From positions 1,710,387 through 1,774,386 of the forward strand of contig NW_022985162.1 of assembly GCF_010093535.1 (NCBI RefSeq): a stretch of DNA of 64,000 nt. Direction: 5' to 3'. The notes beneath the pieces were generated by a model that worked only from the letters and a program-made list of their open reading frames with translations, made no database searches and was not told the origin of the DNA. Source of the DNA: Lindgomyces ingoldianus (taxonomy: Eukaryota > Ascomycota > Dothideomycetes > Pleosporales > Lindgomycetaceae). Numbering within the stretch: position 1 is the stretch's first letter; each line of letters starts with the position of its first letter. This document shows positions 21,780-32,387 of the stretch, piece by piece. The position numbers and the translations under genes were made by a program.

Positions 21780-23153
21780 ATGTCTCTCAACCATGTCTCT
21801 CAACTTATCCTACCTAACACCCCAACATCGCCATCTGCACCACAGCCATCAACCCCCCTCCCTCCCTCAGGACCTCAACGCTGAAAAACTCAAAATTTGC
21901 CCGGTCCCCTCATCCACAACTGCCTTCAACAACCTCTTCGTCTCATCCCCCTCCAAACCCCGCGAAACCCATGTTCCAATGCTTGGAGGTAGCAGACTAA
22001 GTTCCTGCCCTTAGCGAAGGTTTTCAAGTCACCAAATTTTGGTTCAATATGCGCGAATTGTGGGTCTGTGTATTCGACAGAGGGAATATATGTAGCGCGT
22101 TCGTTGGTTGTTTTCACGGCGCCTTGTGTCTTGTAGTTTTGGGTAGTGAGATTGTTGCGAATGATTCGGAAGTCGTCGTAGGAAATGTGGGTGAATGCTG
22201 GGCCGTCTTTGACATCGCCTAGGACAAATACACCATCTACATTTGTAGAGAGTGTTGGGGTGGTGATAATGTGACCTAGTGGTGTGGTTTTGATACCTAC
22301 CATGTCCAAGCCGAGTGTTTCTGTGTTGGGAATGCGGCCGGTTGCGAGGATGTGCGAGGCTCGGACGCTGAGAGTTGTTTTTGGGTTTGTGGTTACGGAG
22401 ATAGAAATTGGGAGTTCTGGGTCCTTGGATGCTGAAGAGCATTTCAATCCCATCTTCATTGAGAATAGCCTCCATGCAATCCACGAGCTCGAGATCGTCG
22501 TTCTTCGCCAGCAATCAAGAACCGCGATAGATAATGGTGGCTTTCGCCACAAGTCGTCGAAAGAGCTGCCCGAATTCGAGGCCTATGTGCCCTCCACCTA
22601 GAATGACGAGATGCCCAGGGACTTCACCGAGTTCTTGGATAGAAGTAAAATCTAGGACACGAGACTGGTCGAGGGAAGCAAGTCCTGGGATATTGGGCCT
22701 CGAGGGTTGACAACCGAGGTTGATGTAGATCTTGTCTGCACTTAGTTTTTTCTCGCCTCCTCCGCTGAGCTCGATAAGGACTTCGTTCTCTCCTGTGAAG
22801 TTCGCCTCTCCCATCAACACATCTACCCCTGCATCCTTAAGCCTCCTGTCCGAGTTACCCCGGAAGCTGGTCACAATATCTCTTTTCCTCTGCCTCACTT
22901 TCTGCATGTCAACCTTTATGTCTCCATGGCCAGGGTGAATGCCGCACTCCCTAGCCCGTCGGGCAAGATATGCTACTCGTCCGCTGGCAACCATTGTCTT
23001 GGTGAGAGTACATCCCTCATTGACGCAGCACCCTGCAATATGAGAGCGTTGGACGGGACAGGCAGAGAGCCCCAGGCCTTTCAGGTGTGAAGCAAGCGGG
23101 GTACTTGCTTGACCGGAGCCCGGAACGAGGGCGTCGTAGTGTTGAGTTGCCAT
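21780..23153 (-). pseudogene. Broken FAD-dependent pyridine nucleotide-disulphide oxidoreductase
   Basis: Resembles the mercuric-reductase/dihydrolipoamide-dehydrogenase-like fungal enzymes. The frame starts MATQHYDAL at 23153; an in-frame ATG about 43 codons upstream could add a leader. The FAD motif reads GSGQAS where the family has GSGQAG, and the redox pair is kept in GCCVNEGC. The NAD-binding motif GGGHIGLEFG is present. The frame then hits TGA at 22515-22517, continues in the same frame, shifts near 22445, and carries on through ASHILATGRIPNT and FVLGDVKDGPAFTHISYDDF. It shifts again after the VEYTDPQFAHIEPKFG stretch. Traces of the dimerisation domain (KAVVDEGTGQIL, VVQMAMLG) reach about 21780. 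Multiple independent breaks make this a dead gene. Confidence 0.8.
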
Positions 23154-24171
23154 AGTAGACAGAAAGCTAGAAGATGACAAAGCAAAGAGGAGTCTTTTAA
23201 ATCCGCTGAGGTTAGCCGTGAGGCGACGTCGAAGAAAGCAATCGATTGAATTGACGAGCAGGGTGGGACGTAAGAACATGAATTGAATCAGATAGATTTG
23301 AGATTTAATGGTTTCTGGAGGATGAGATAGATAGAACAGAGGAAGATGGGAAATGGGAATTATAGAGAGAGTGCGAGAATAATATTCCACCAACTCTGTC
23401 CTTCCAAGCTGAACTGCCTTGTCACGACTAGTGTACCTGTAAATAGAGGGGTAGCTTTGAGCAGCTACCCCGCTTGATTCCTATCCCAACTTCTGCCTGG
23501 CCAGAGACGACAGTCTTGCACCTTTCGTTTGTGAATAAGCTGTCGCAGTTACTCAGTCATCCGGGGCTGGTTCCAAATCGTCAAACCCCAAGGAATGCCT
23601 TACGGACTTCCGTTCGAGACTTATCACCGTTTCCAAAAGCGTAGGCCCTGAAGTTTCCATCATCCACCCTTCACATTAAGCATTATAGTAATAATAATTA
23701 TCTACAGCATCGACAACATCAACCGGCTGTTTCCCTGTCCCGTTGTTCAAGCATCGTTGACATGTCCATCTCGTTCAATACTAAACCCCAATTCTCCTTT
23801 CCCAACACCACGTCTATCCTCGTTCGTGGTGAGTGTTTGAGCCCTCGCAGGCTAAATGCAGTAGGGATCCCGCCGCTTAAAGATCAGCAGCCGGGGCCCG
23901 GGAAGCGAATGTGATTGTACAAGGGTACTTTTACAGAAGCGACCGAATTTGGGTATCAAAGAATTTGGAATGTGAAGAGACAAAAAAAAAGGATCCATGC
24001 TAGTTGAGCGTAGTTCAAACGAACTGCTCTTTCTATGCGAGAATGGTGAAGAATAGAAATGGCCGCTGCAAATGCTCTTAGAAAAAACTCCGTGTAATGC
24101 ATAAGTCGTGAAAAGCGTGTCCGCTGGGTTGATTGCGATTATTTGAGGCGCAAAATGGGAGAGCGGGTTGG
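23154..24171. other. Intergenic, nothing recognised
   Basis: The upstream region of the dead oxidoreductase followed by DNA with no open frame of note. A run of nine A lies near 23982-23990. Confidence 0.4.
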
Positions 24172-25720
24172 CTATCGGAGCTCGTGCTCATGGTCGGATG
24201 CAAGAGTGTCGCCTTCCCAGAGGCTTTGAGCGTCGTCCACAGGTGATCGAGATCCTGTAGATGGACTCCTGCCCCCAGATGAGTACGATGCGGAGGACGA
24301 GGACCCAACGGTCCATTCATCGCTATCGGATTGTGGATGGAATTCTTCGTATATGTCCAACATCCCATAACTTGAGCCGTCTTGAGGATCGCCGATCTCG
24401 ACATAGTCGTAATCCCAACGGAACTCTTTATCAGGTTGTGCGCGAGGAAGGAACTTGGCTCTTGCCCAGAAATATGCAATGCCAGCAACTATATGTTGAG
24501 TTAGCGAAGGCCTCGAAATTGTGTGAAAGAGATGGCTTACGAAGACTGCCCGCAGCAAGGTCTACAGCATAATGGTGCGAGAAGTACATGGTAGACCACC
24601 ACAGCCACATGGTGTATGCAACGTAGAACGGGAACAGTTTAGGGAAGACGTGTCCCATGAACAGAGTCTCGAGTGTGGCCCAACCGGAGTGTAGCGATGG
24701 GAATGCGCCGAAAACCATTGGCGATGCATGGAATGTGGAGGTATACAGATCTACGCCAAGTAGCTTGTCGATGGCCTTCAACCCCGCGGCATCGCCCGGC
24801 ATAGAGTAATTTGCAGGCGCCAGGCCATAGAGGTTCTCATACCATGGCGGAGAACACGGGAAAACGAGCTGGATGATCACGCCCGCCAAGTTCATGTATC
24901 CGAATGCTCGAGCCCAGATCGGAAGTGTTCCGGGCGGGCCCCAGAGAAACATGCACGCGCTGACGATAATGGGAGAGACATAGTGCACAATGCCGTACGG
25001 TATCCAAGCCAGAAGATCCAAAACGACGTGCTTATGCGCGGACAGAATATTGCTCAGGTTGGCGCCATACAGGATATTTTCGAGCGCAGGAAGAACACGG
25101 ACCCAAATCGAAGGCCGATAGTCGCTGGATATAAATCTAGTATTGCAGGGTCAGCTTGTTTGCGCAATCATTTATGCTATGGTGAGGGATGCGGGCTGTG
25201 CTACAACACCGTCTCAAGGCACCACAATGCCCAATGGGAGGGGGCAACGACGCATGGTGGCGCAAGAAAATGCGAGGACAACGTACTTGCAACAGTAAAA
25301 TAGGAGCATCCAGGTTAATGCGGGGAGAAATGGGAGGAGGAATTGTCGTATGGCTGGCAACACGAGGCCCAACATGAGCAGCGCGGCGACGAAGGTCTTC
25401 GCAAAGGGCCCTGGAGATTCCATGACGGACAGCGAGAAGATGGCCACAATGGCTAGTATTAGGTACTGGCCATCGTATATGGACCACGGATGGGTCCGCA
25501 GCGAGCGCAGGGTGTCGGCGGGGGAGAAGGAGGTTTCGAGGGAGGCGATGGATGACGTGGGAGACTGTCTGCTGCGGATGCGCGAGCGGGTGGCCCGCCA
25601 TTTTCTGCGCACACGATGTGGAATGAAGCTGGGCAGCTGCGACAAGCCGGGGACCTTTGCTCTTACGAGCATGACTGCAGTCGAGTGCTCGAGGAATGCG
25701 AGGTAGGATTTGTTCGTCAT
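24172..25720 (-). CDS. AUR1: Inositol phosphorylceramide synthase catalytic subunit
   Basis: Transfers phosphoinositol to ceramide in the Golgi, making inositol phosphorylceramide; it is the target of aureobasidin A. Exons 25287-25720, 24541-25136 and 24172-24488 give 448 residues, the usual size. The first intron is 150 bp, longer than most here. The N-terminus is soluble and basic, followed by several membrane segments. The PAP2-type catalytic motifs are FGAFPSLHSGWATLE (about residue 294; the family usually has GCAT) and YFSHHYAVDLAAGS (about residue 330), with the two active-site histidines present. CSPPWYENLYGLAPANYSMPG is a strong family signature. The C-terminal tail has the conserved EFRWDYDYVEIGD followed by a Ser-rich acidic stretch. 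The start is the first ATG of the frame; a second ATG 16 codons later is possible. Confidence 0.93.
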
Positions 25721-28049
25721 GATAGCTCGGGGATTGCTGTGCGGCAGAAGCAGGACCTAGGCGGAGGCGTCGAGGGCGAGGGCACACGCGCGACCAGAGG
25801 CTGCTGGGCGGGGAGTGCTTTTGGGGGGGGGGGGGATGGGGGAAGGGGGGAGTGTGTTTAGTCTCTCGGGGAGGTCCAGCAGGCCAGTCGGGCGGTGGAG
25901 AGAGAGGAGGGAGGCTCGGATTATGAAAGAGCTGGTGGAAGTCGGCGGATGGCTGAGGCTTGCTAAGGCCGGGGTCGTTCAAATTGCGAAACGCACGGAC
26001 GTGACTCCAGCGCTTAGCAGCCAATGTGTGCGGCGCGCGGAGCCAGCCCCATCAGCCCAATTTCGTTTATTTTGGTGTCGATGTGAATGCTCATGAGAAG
26101 CGCATCTTGAGCATTGGAGCCTCGTGCCCTCACAGAGTGCTGTCAGGCCACAAGAACTGAGATGGACTGAGAGGACATTCTGGAGACGCACGCGAGCTAC
26201 ATCGCGCTGTGGGAGAACGAGCAATTCCGTCTAGCACTGCTGCACGCTGGCACCAATCAGCGCCGAGAACAGGGGGGAAACTCATTCCTCAGTCATGCTG
26301 CTGTTGGATGGAGCAGGTGTGCAGCAGCATTGCTATCAAATTGATGCTCGCGTGATTCACCATTGTCGCTATCTGCGTCTCCATCTCGCATTTCCCAACC
26401 CGGTAGCACATCAATGGTCCCACTGCAGCATAGAACCGAACAACACGACAATTCTTTGTCTATCTCCGACGTCCTGAATCCCCGAACATTTCCCTCGTAG
26501 AATTATCGGGAAGCGACCTCAGACCCGACCCTCTCGAGTGTTGCATGACATCAACACACATCTCCATCACCGTCTCTGCCGCGGCCCATCGAGACCTGTC
26601 ACAACATTCAGCCTCACCGCAGCAAAAACGGTCGGCGCAGCGCCCACGACGATCTGTCCCACAGCCCTCTCCTAAAAAGCATCACCAATGCCTCGAGGCA
26701 CAGACACATGAAACACTTCCCCCACCATGCACGCCTTACACCCTCAACCACACTGATACTCCAACACCTGGGCTGCAGAAGTTCAAACATCGTTCAAACG
26801 AATCCCCTCCTCTCCTCTTCACATCTCATCTCATCTCATCACATCACATCAGACAATCACATCGCATCTCCCGGACGCTTTTGTCCGCATCAGTCATCGG
26901 CTGGCAGTCTAGCTCCGTCCTCCGCTCGGCATCTCGTAAGCCCGGGTCCCGAATGCCGTTCGTTCCCATTTTCAATCCTCATCGCGCCAAGCCTGTGCTC
27001 ACGCTCGGAAAGGATTTCACTGCCGCAATTTCCTTTTCCCAGTGTTCGTCTTGATGCTAAAGGGATCCCTGGAATCCGAGTCCCGAACTTTTGATATCGT
27101 GAACAGGCATGCGCCCAACAAAAAGAATTTTTTCTTCTGGGTACCTGGACAACGGCTAAAAGAACGCACCCACCACCGCGAACACCCCAAACCTTAACTA
27201 AACTCCTAACCTCCTGCCCTCCTGCCCTCCTCCCCCCTCTCTCACAGTTGCCCCCCCCCCCAGCCTTGCTCAGTCCTTGGTTCCCCTCATGACGAAGTCA
27301 CACATCATCTGCTTCCAACTGTCGACGTGCATCCAACCACCAAATGTCCTGTCAGAAAACACTCCACAAGCCTCGTTTCAGAAACGCGGCCCAACCCCGT
27401 GTTCAGGTTACCCGCGTGTTTTCATCGTCATTTAGCACGGCTCAGCTCGCCCCTTGGTCTAAGCTCAAGCTGTCTGACTCTAAATGGTCGAGCATCGCTA
27501 ACCTTAGCCTCCTTTCGCGCTTGTTCGGTATTTTGGTCGGAATGCGATATTACATTGCGGCTGACTGATTGAAAATTTGTGGTTCGAAAGGGGCGCAAGA
27601 AGGAAGGTTTGTTGACTGGCTACTGACATGCTCTAACAGTCTAGGAATATTGATTCTATCACCACCACATAATGTAGTTAGCAAAGCATGTTGTGACTTC
27701 AAAGAGGCAAAGACTGCTTGGATTTTGGACCATGTAAGTGCATGGTGAGGTATCCTTACTACTATATCCCAAAGTTCAGCAACAAGCTCACAAGAACGAT
27801 TTGAGAATGCAAGAGCGCTGCTGTTTGGATTAATGCATATGCATTGGGACTAATCGTGTTCAATACTTAGTCAAGTATTTCATAGCATGCTCATCCATCA
27901 TCCATGCCTGCAGTCAGGATCTCATTCATGATCCCATCCACATTCCTCAAATACAACTGAGAATGAGGTCAGGCTAATGTAACCGAAGTTTGTCAAATCC
28001 GCCGAAATCGATCGAAGCAGATGTAATAAAGCGCAGGTCATTCAGTCAG
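25721..28049. other. Upstream region of AUR1 and 3' side of the NYN gene
   Basis: 2.3 kb without a recognisable gene. A run of 13 or so G lies near 25819-25832, and CATCTCATCTCATC-type short repeats lie near 26820-26850. Open frames up to 169 codons overlap in several frames, lack domains, and are judged chance or untranslated leader. Confidence 0.4.
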
Positions 28050-30221
28050 TCAAATATCGAGGAGCTCCTCCAGATACTCATCCAACTCGATAATCCTGAA
28101 CTGATCCTTCCACTTCGCTTGAAACTTCTTCTTGCGGTAGGCAGCACTGGTCTGCTTCTTCCAGCTGACCAGTTCGACCTTCCATCCACGCTCCATGACG
28201 CGCTCCATCTGCGCCATGAACCCACCCGAGTACTCTGCGGGAGCCGCATCTCCAGTCGCAATGACCATTGTGCTTGGAGTCGCCCAGCAATCACAAACGC
28301 TCTCGAGCATCTTCAGATGAAGTAGCTCGTCCACACCCTGCTCAACCCATTTCTGGATTGTCTGCGGAGTGGCAGTGAATGCACCCGTTTCAGAGTCGCT
28401 ATCATCGCCATTAGAGCGCCGTTGTTTGATTGCGGCATCCCAGCCCTTGGCATTGACATCCATGAAGAACCTGTCCCTGTCGGTGACTTCCTTCGTCTTG
28501 TAGACTCGCTCCATTATATTGACCTCATAGCCTACTGCTTTGGCTGTCTGAAAGGCGGGCAACGGAGGGGAGGTCTTGGTAGAGCCAGCGAGAATACGTT
28601 TCGCAACCGGGCGACGTCGTTCCATGAGTAGAATGAGGGCGTCAAAAGAAATATCCATGCAGCGTAGATCCCGTTTTTTAAGTCTTTCTTTGAATGGTCT
28701 GAGAGTTTCTTGAAATCCTAGGAGAATATTGGAAGCATCAACGATCACATGTATACCCCCGGGGAAAGTTCCATTGTTGCTTAATTGCATTGGGGCTACC
28801 ATCCACTTTTTGTCCTCTGGGAAATTGCGCAGAAGCTTCAGGAAGAAGTGTTCGTGACGATCTTCACCACGTCGAGGGTTGAGTGTATAGCCAATAGGGA
28901 CTGTTGGTAGTACTGGAGGTAGAGTAGAGTTCGTTGCTTTTAGTTGATTATTAGTGGTTGATTGAATTTTATTCGCAGAGGAGTTGGACCGTAAGGTATA
29001 TCGCGGATGTGCGGGAGCCACTCGTGCAGTTGGGTCATTTGAAGAAGAAGCAGGAGTCGAAGTTTGAGGGAATTGGTGCACTTGGCTGGTAACATAGGTA
29101 GGTTGAACCGATATCGAATGCATTTGGGCGCCATTCTGACAGAGGGGAATTGGAGAGAAGCTATAGCCGTGTTCGTAGCCAGGTGTCAATGGGATTGAAG
29201 GAAGTTGCTGCATGTACGTCCCCATTGGCGTGTCGATATGGAATGGTACAGCATGTGGGTCGAGCATAAGGTACTGAAGGCTCAAAGAAGACTCTTGGGG
29301 AACGAATCCTAGAGTGGCCCCAGAGAGCATGCCTTCAGCTGGTAAAGAGGGAATATCTATAGCGAACGATGTAGGCTGGTTTGGAGAGGGAACAGGCCCG
29401 GCATTTTTCTGCGAAAGTTTTGCTTTCGCAGCGGTGGCTTTACGTAGCTGCTTTACCGAGAGGCTTCTCGGAAGTAAAGGTGAATCATTCTGGGACCGAA
29501 CATGTTTGTTCATAGTTTGCTTCGGGCTCCCATTTGCTCGGTCATTCTCTTGAATCTTCAGCTGCGCCTTCTTTGGGGAATGCTGCCTCGGGTTCTCCTG
29601 GGCAACCGGGTTTTTCACTTGCATTTCATGCACTCTCTGGGCTTTTGCAAGAGACTTAGCCTCCTTTCGTTGTCGTTTCTTCCCTTGCCTTGCCTGTTTT
29701 TTGGTCAACACCTTGTTGGGTGACTCTGCAGGCTTATCCTCGCCATCGCTTATGTCGGACTCGACCTCGGTTTCAATTTCGCCCTCAGCTTCGATTTCGA
29801 CCTTGGGCAGACTTTCCGTTCCGACCTGGACTTCGACCTCTGTCTCTATTTCGACTTCGATTTTGGCCTCAACATTCTTGGGAACACCGATTAGTTCTAG
29901 GGGAGGGGAGGCGAGTGCTTCGTCAGAGTTGTATGACGCATCGGTATCAAAATCTTCGGGATAAACAGTAACTGTTCGCGCATGTTTTGGAATTCCTAAG
30001 AGATCGTAGATTTTCCCAAAATCCCCTAACTTCTGCAGACCAGAAGAGGTGCTCAGCTCAGTGTCCGCTTCTTTGATGGTGGGTTTGTCTAGTTCGACAT
30101 CTGTAGTCGATTCTGGAGAAATCATGGTAGGCGATGGACTAGCGTCGAAGGAATTCAAGCTTCCGATCAGATCCAAGGCAGGGCCGAAGCCCCATGATGT
30201 GTCATCTGGTTCGGACGGCAT
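28050..30221 (-). CDS. NYN-domain (PIN-fold) putative RNase, large
   Basis: A single-exon gene of 723 residues. The C-terminal third (about residues 488-690) is an NYN/LabA-type domain: GGIHVIVDASNILLGF supplies the first acidic residue and the Asn next to it, and MVIATGDAAPAEYSGGF (about residue 663) supplies the GD motif. NYN domains share the PIN nuclease fold and usually act on RNA. The N-terminus is disordered. It includes an acidic tract at about 118-162 of alternating Glu and Val/Ile (KIEVEIETEVEVQV), then a strongly basic stretch at about 173-190 (KKQARQGKKRQRKEAK) that looks like a nuclear or RNA-binding signal. Divergent from the mitochondrial carrier gene. The RNA-cleaving role is inferred from the fold. 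Confidence 0.8.
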   Translation of the reverse strand: MPSEPDDTSWGFGPALDLIGSLNSFDASPSPTMISPESTTDVELDKPTIKEADTELSTSSGLQKLGDFGKIYDLLGIPKHARTVTVYPEDFDTDASYNSDEALASPPLELIGVPKNVEAKIEVEIETEVEVQVGTESLPKVEIEAEGEIETEVESDISDGEDKPAESPNKVLTKKQARQGKKRQRKEAKSLAKAQRVHEMQVKNPVAQENPRQHSPKKAQLKIQENDRANGSPKQTMNKHVRSQNDSPLLPRSLSVKQLRKATAAKAKLSQKNAGPVPSPNQPTSFAIDIPSLPAEGMLSGATLGFVPQESSLSLQYLMLDPHAVPFHIDTPMGTYMQQLPSIPLTPGYEHGYSFSPIPLCQNGAQMHSISVQPTYVTSQVHQFPQTSTPASSSNDPTARVAPAHPRYTLRSNSSANKIQSTTNNQLKATNSTLPPVLPTVPIGYTLNPRRGEDRHEHFFLKLLRNFPEDKKWMVAPMQLSNNGTFPGGIHVIVDASNILLGFQETLRPFKERLKKRDLRCMDISFDALILLMERRRPVAKRILAGSTKTSPPLPAFQTAKAVGYEVNIMERVYKTKEVTDRDRFFMDVNAKGWDAAIKQRRSNGDDSDSETGAFTATPQTIQKWVEQGVDELLHLKMLESVCDCWATPSTMVIATGDAAPAEYSGGFMAQMERVMERGWKVELVSWKKQTSAAYRKKKFQAKWKDQFRIIELDEYLEELLDI

Positions 30222-30972
30222 AAGAGCAGATCGAAGAGTTTGGGTGGTCTAATGAAGGTACTCTTCGGATTGATCGGAGAGTGTCTAGATAGAGCTATTC
30301 AGAAGATGCTAGAAGCGGTGAACACGATTAGCTGTGCCTTGGTGAATTGTCGATTTGCAATGCATACTGTGACGGCAGTAGGTAGCAGCTTCAATCTCGT
30401 GTGCATGATCGCAGCTGAGAGGGAGCGCGTTGAAGGGTCAGTCTGTGTTCCGAAAGCAGCGCGTGCTGAAGATATGTTGGGAAATAGTAGAAAGTGTGAT
30501 AGAGGACCCTGGAGGTGTTGAAGGTCGACGTGGGTGTTGATGTAAAGAGGACGTGAGGTTCAGGGTGGCGGGGTTTAAATTTGGCGATCTCCTAAGTACC
30601 TCGTCCGTGCTCTCTCTCCCTCGATCTCGGACCTGTTCCGAGACATGATATCATCGAGTGCTGACTACTCGCCAATCGTAACCATGGAACAATTATTGTC
30701 AAGTGAAAGACATAGCTTACACAAGACACGTGGTTTTCCACATGGTTTCAGTTCAGACGGCTCAGGCAACTTGAGTGGCCGAAAAGCGTTCTTCGTGCTG
30801 CCGGAGTCCTCCGGACTCTTTAAACCACTCCTGAGCCATCATATCAAATGGTTTCCGTAACCTCGGGTCGTCTCTGGCTTCCTCGCCAATGGAAGAATAT
30901 TATCAATTTGAGCCTTGGCGATGCCCCTCTACCCCTCCTCGTTCATCTTCCTTTCCATGAACCAACTTGGAC
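30222..30972. other. Shared upstream region of the NYN and carrier genes
   Basis: 751 bases between two divergent starts, so it should hold both promoters. A 71-codon frame at 30645-30860 has no recognisable features. Confidence 0.45.
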
Positions 30973-32020
30973 ATGTCAGCCGACTTCTGGGCCGGCTATC
31001 TCAGCGGTGCTGCAGGTATTCTCATCGGGAATCCTCTTGATCTTGTGAAAACACGTCTTCAAGCCGGCAGCAGCCCTTCTCCAACTCTTGATTCGGCTAC
31101 TTCGCCACTGCAGCAAAGCTTCAAGGGCCACTTTGACCGCGCAGGAACTTTGGTGAGAGGTCAGAGACGCCCAATTGAGCTTGAAGATGCCAATGTAGCC
31201 TACAATTCGTCGTGCTGACCACGAATGTCATAGTGCAGGCGCAACAGCACCCATCCTCGGCTACGGTGCCCTCAATGCAATTCTCTTCGTCTCTTACAAC
31301 CGCACCCTCTCCCTGCTAGGAGACTCCCCCTCTGCCCCATCTAATCTGTGGAGAGTGTGGTTGGCCGGCTCTGCAGGAGGACTCGCAACCTTCGTTGTCT
31401 CTGCGCCCACCGAGCTCATCAAATGCCGTGCTCAGGTCTGGAAGGGGAACGCCAGTTCCTGGTCAATTGCACGAGACACTTGGAAATATGAAGGAATAAG
31501 AGGACTGTATTATGGGGGGGGGATAACGAGTGTGAGGGATGCTGTGGGATATGGGTTTTAGTAGGCTTCTTTGCCTAATCCCCCAATAGATATTATGACT
31601 AACTAACTCCCCAGTTTCTGGTCTTATGAATGGAGCAAGCAAACTTTCAGCTCTCCCGAAGACACAGATAGGCAGACCGCCCTCAAAGTGTTGTTGTGTG
31701 GAGGGTTTGCAGGCATTGTGACGTGGGCATCCATCTTCCCACTAGATGTCGTCAAGACAAGAGTTCAAACGCAACTATCACATTTACCATATTCCCTCAG
31801 AAGCGAACAACGCGGCTTGTTACATCCCGAGCTAGAGGGCATTCCCACACCGCAGAAAAAAAGGCTGAGCACGTTACATGTCGCAAGGCAAGCCTACCAA
31901 TCAGATGGCGCAGGCGTCTTCTTTCGTGGGCTGGGGATATGTAGCATAAGAGCCTTCGTCGTCAACGCCGTGCAGTGGGCTGTCTATGAATGGATGATGC
32001 GGCTGTTGCAGCAGCCATGA
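30973..32020 (+). CDS. Mitochondrial carrier family protein
   Basis: Inner-membrane metabolite transporter of the SLC25 type. Exons 30973-31159, 31239-31560 and 31615-32020 give 304 residues, the normal size. All three carrier signatures are present: NPLDLVKTRLQ in repeat 1, APTELIKCRAQ in repeat 2 and FPLDVVKTRVQ in repeat 3. The first intron begins GTCAGA, an unusual donor, but it is the one that joins TLVRG to ATAPILGYGALNAI in frame. The frame is open six bases before 30973 from a TTG, so the ATG at 30973 is the start. The nearest families I can think of are the amino-acid/carnitine type carriers (Ymc1, Crc1, Arg13); the substrate cannot be named from sequence alone. Confidence 0.88.
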
Positions 32021-32387
32021 AGGATAGCACTTAGAAAATAGCAACGAAGAAGGCTGAGACCGGAGGTGAATGTCTGCATTCTTATAATGCCGAAGCTCAC
32101 TTCCTTTGAATCTGCAATCTAGAGTACATTATGAAATTTTTAAACCCTGGACCACCGCTGAATACCGAGGATTGTCAAGGCGAAAGCACCCCATTGAGCT
32201 ACGCCTGCGGAGACAGCCTTTCGGAGAGTTACGGGAAATAAGAGAAAAGTTGACTAAGGAGAAAGTAGGCTCAGAGGAGGTTGACCTTAGGCCAAATGCA
32301 TCCGACATAAGAACGGCCCGACCTTATCCTAAGAGATGATGTAGGATATATTCCAAAGATTATGGTCCTCCGCATCCCCAGTCAAGC
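32021..32387. other. Convergent 3' region between carrier and RRM genes
   Basis: 367 bases between two stop codons. It presumably holds both 3' untranslated regions. No gene is seen. Confidence 0.45.

Noticed and set aside
25137..26024. 295-codon Pro/His-rich open frame on the minus strand
   Set aside because: It overlaps AUR1 exon 1 in another frame and runs through a G-tract; low-complexity shadow of the AUR1 promoter and coding sequence.
26545..27094. Open frames of 169 and 128 codons
   Set aside because: They overlap in different frames, are Ser/His/Pro-rich from CATCTCATC repeats and have no homology features I know.
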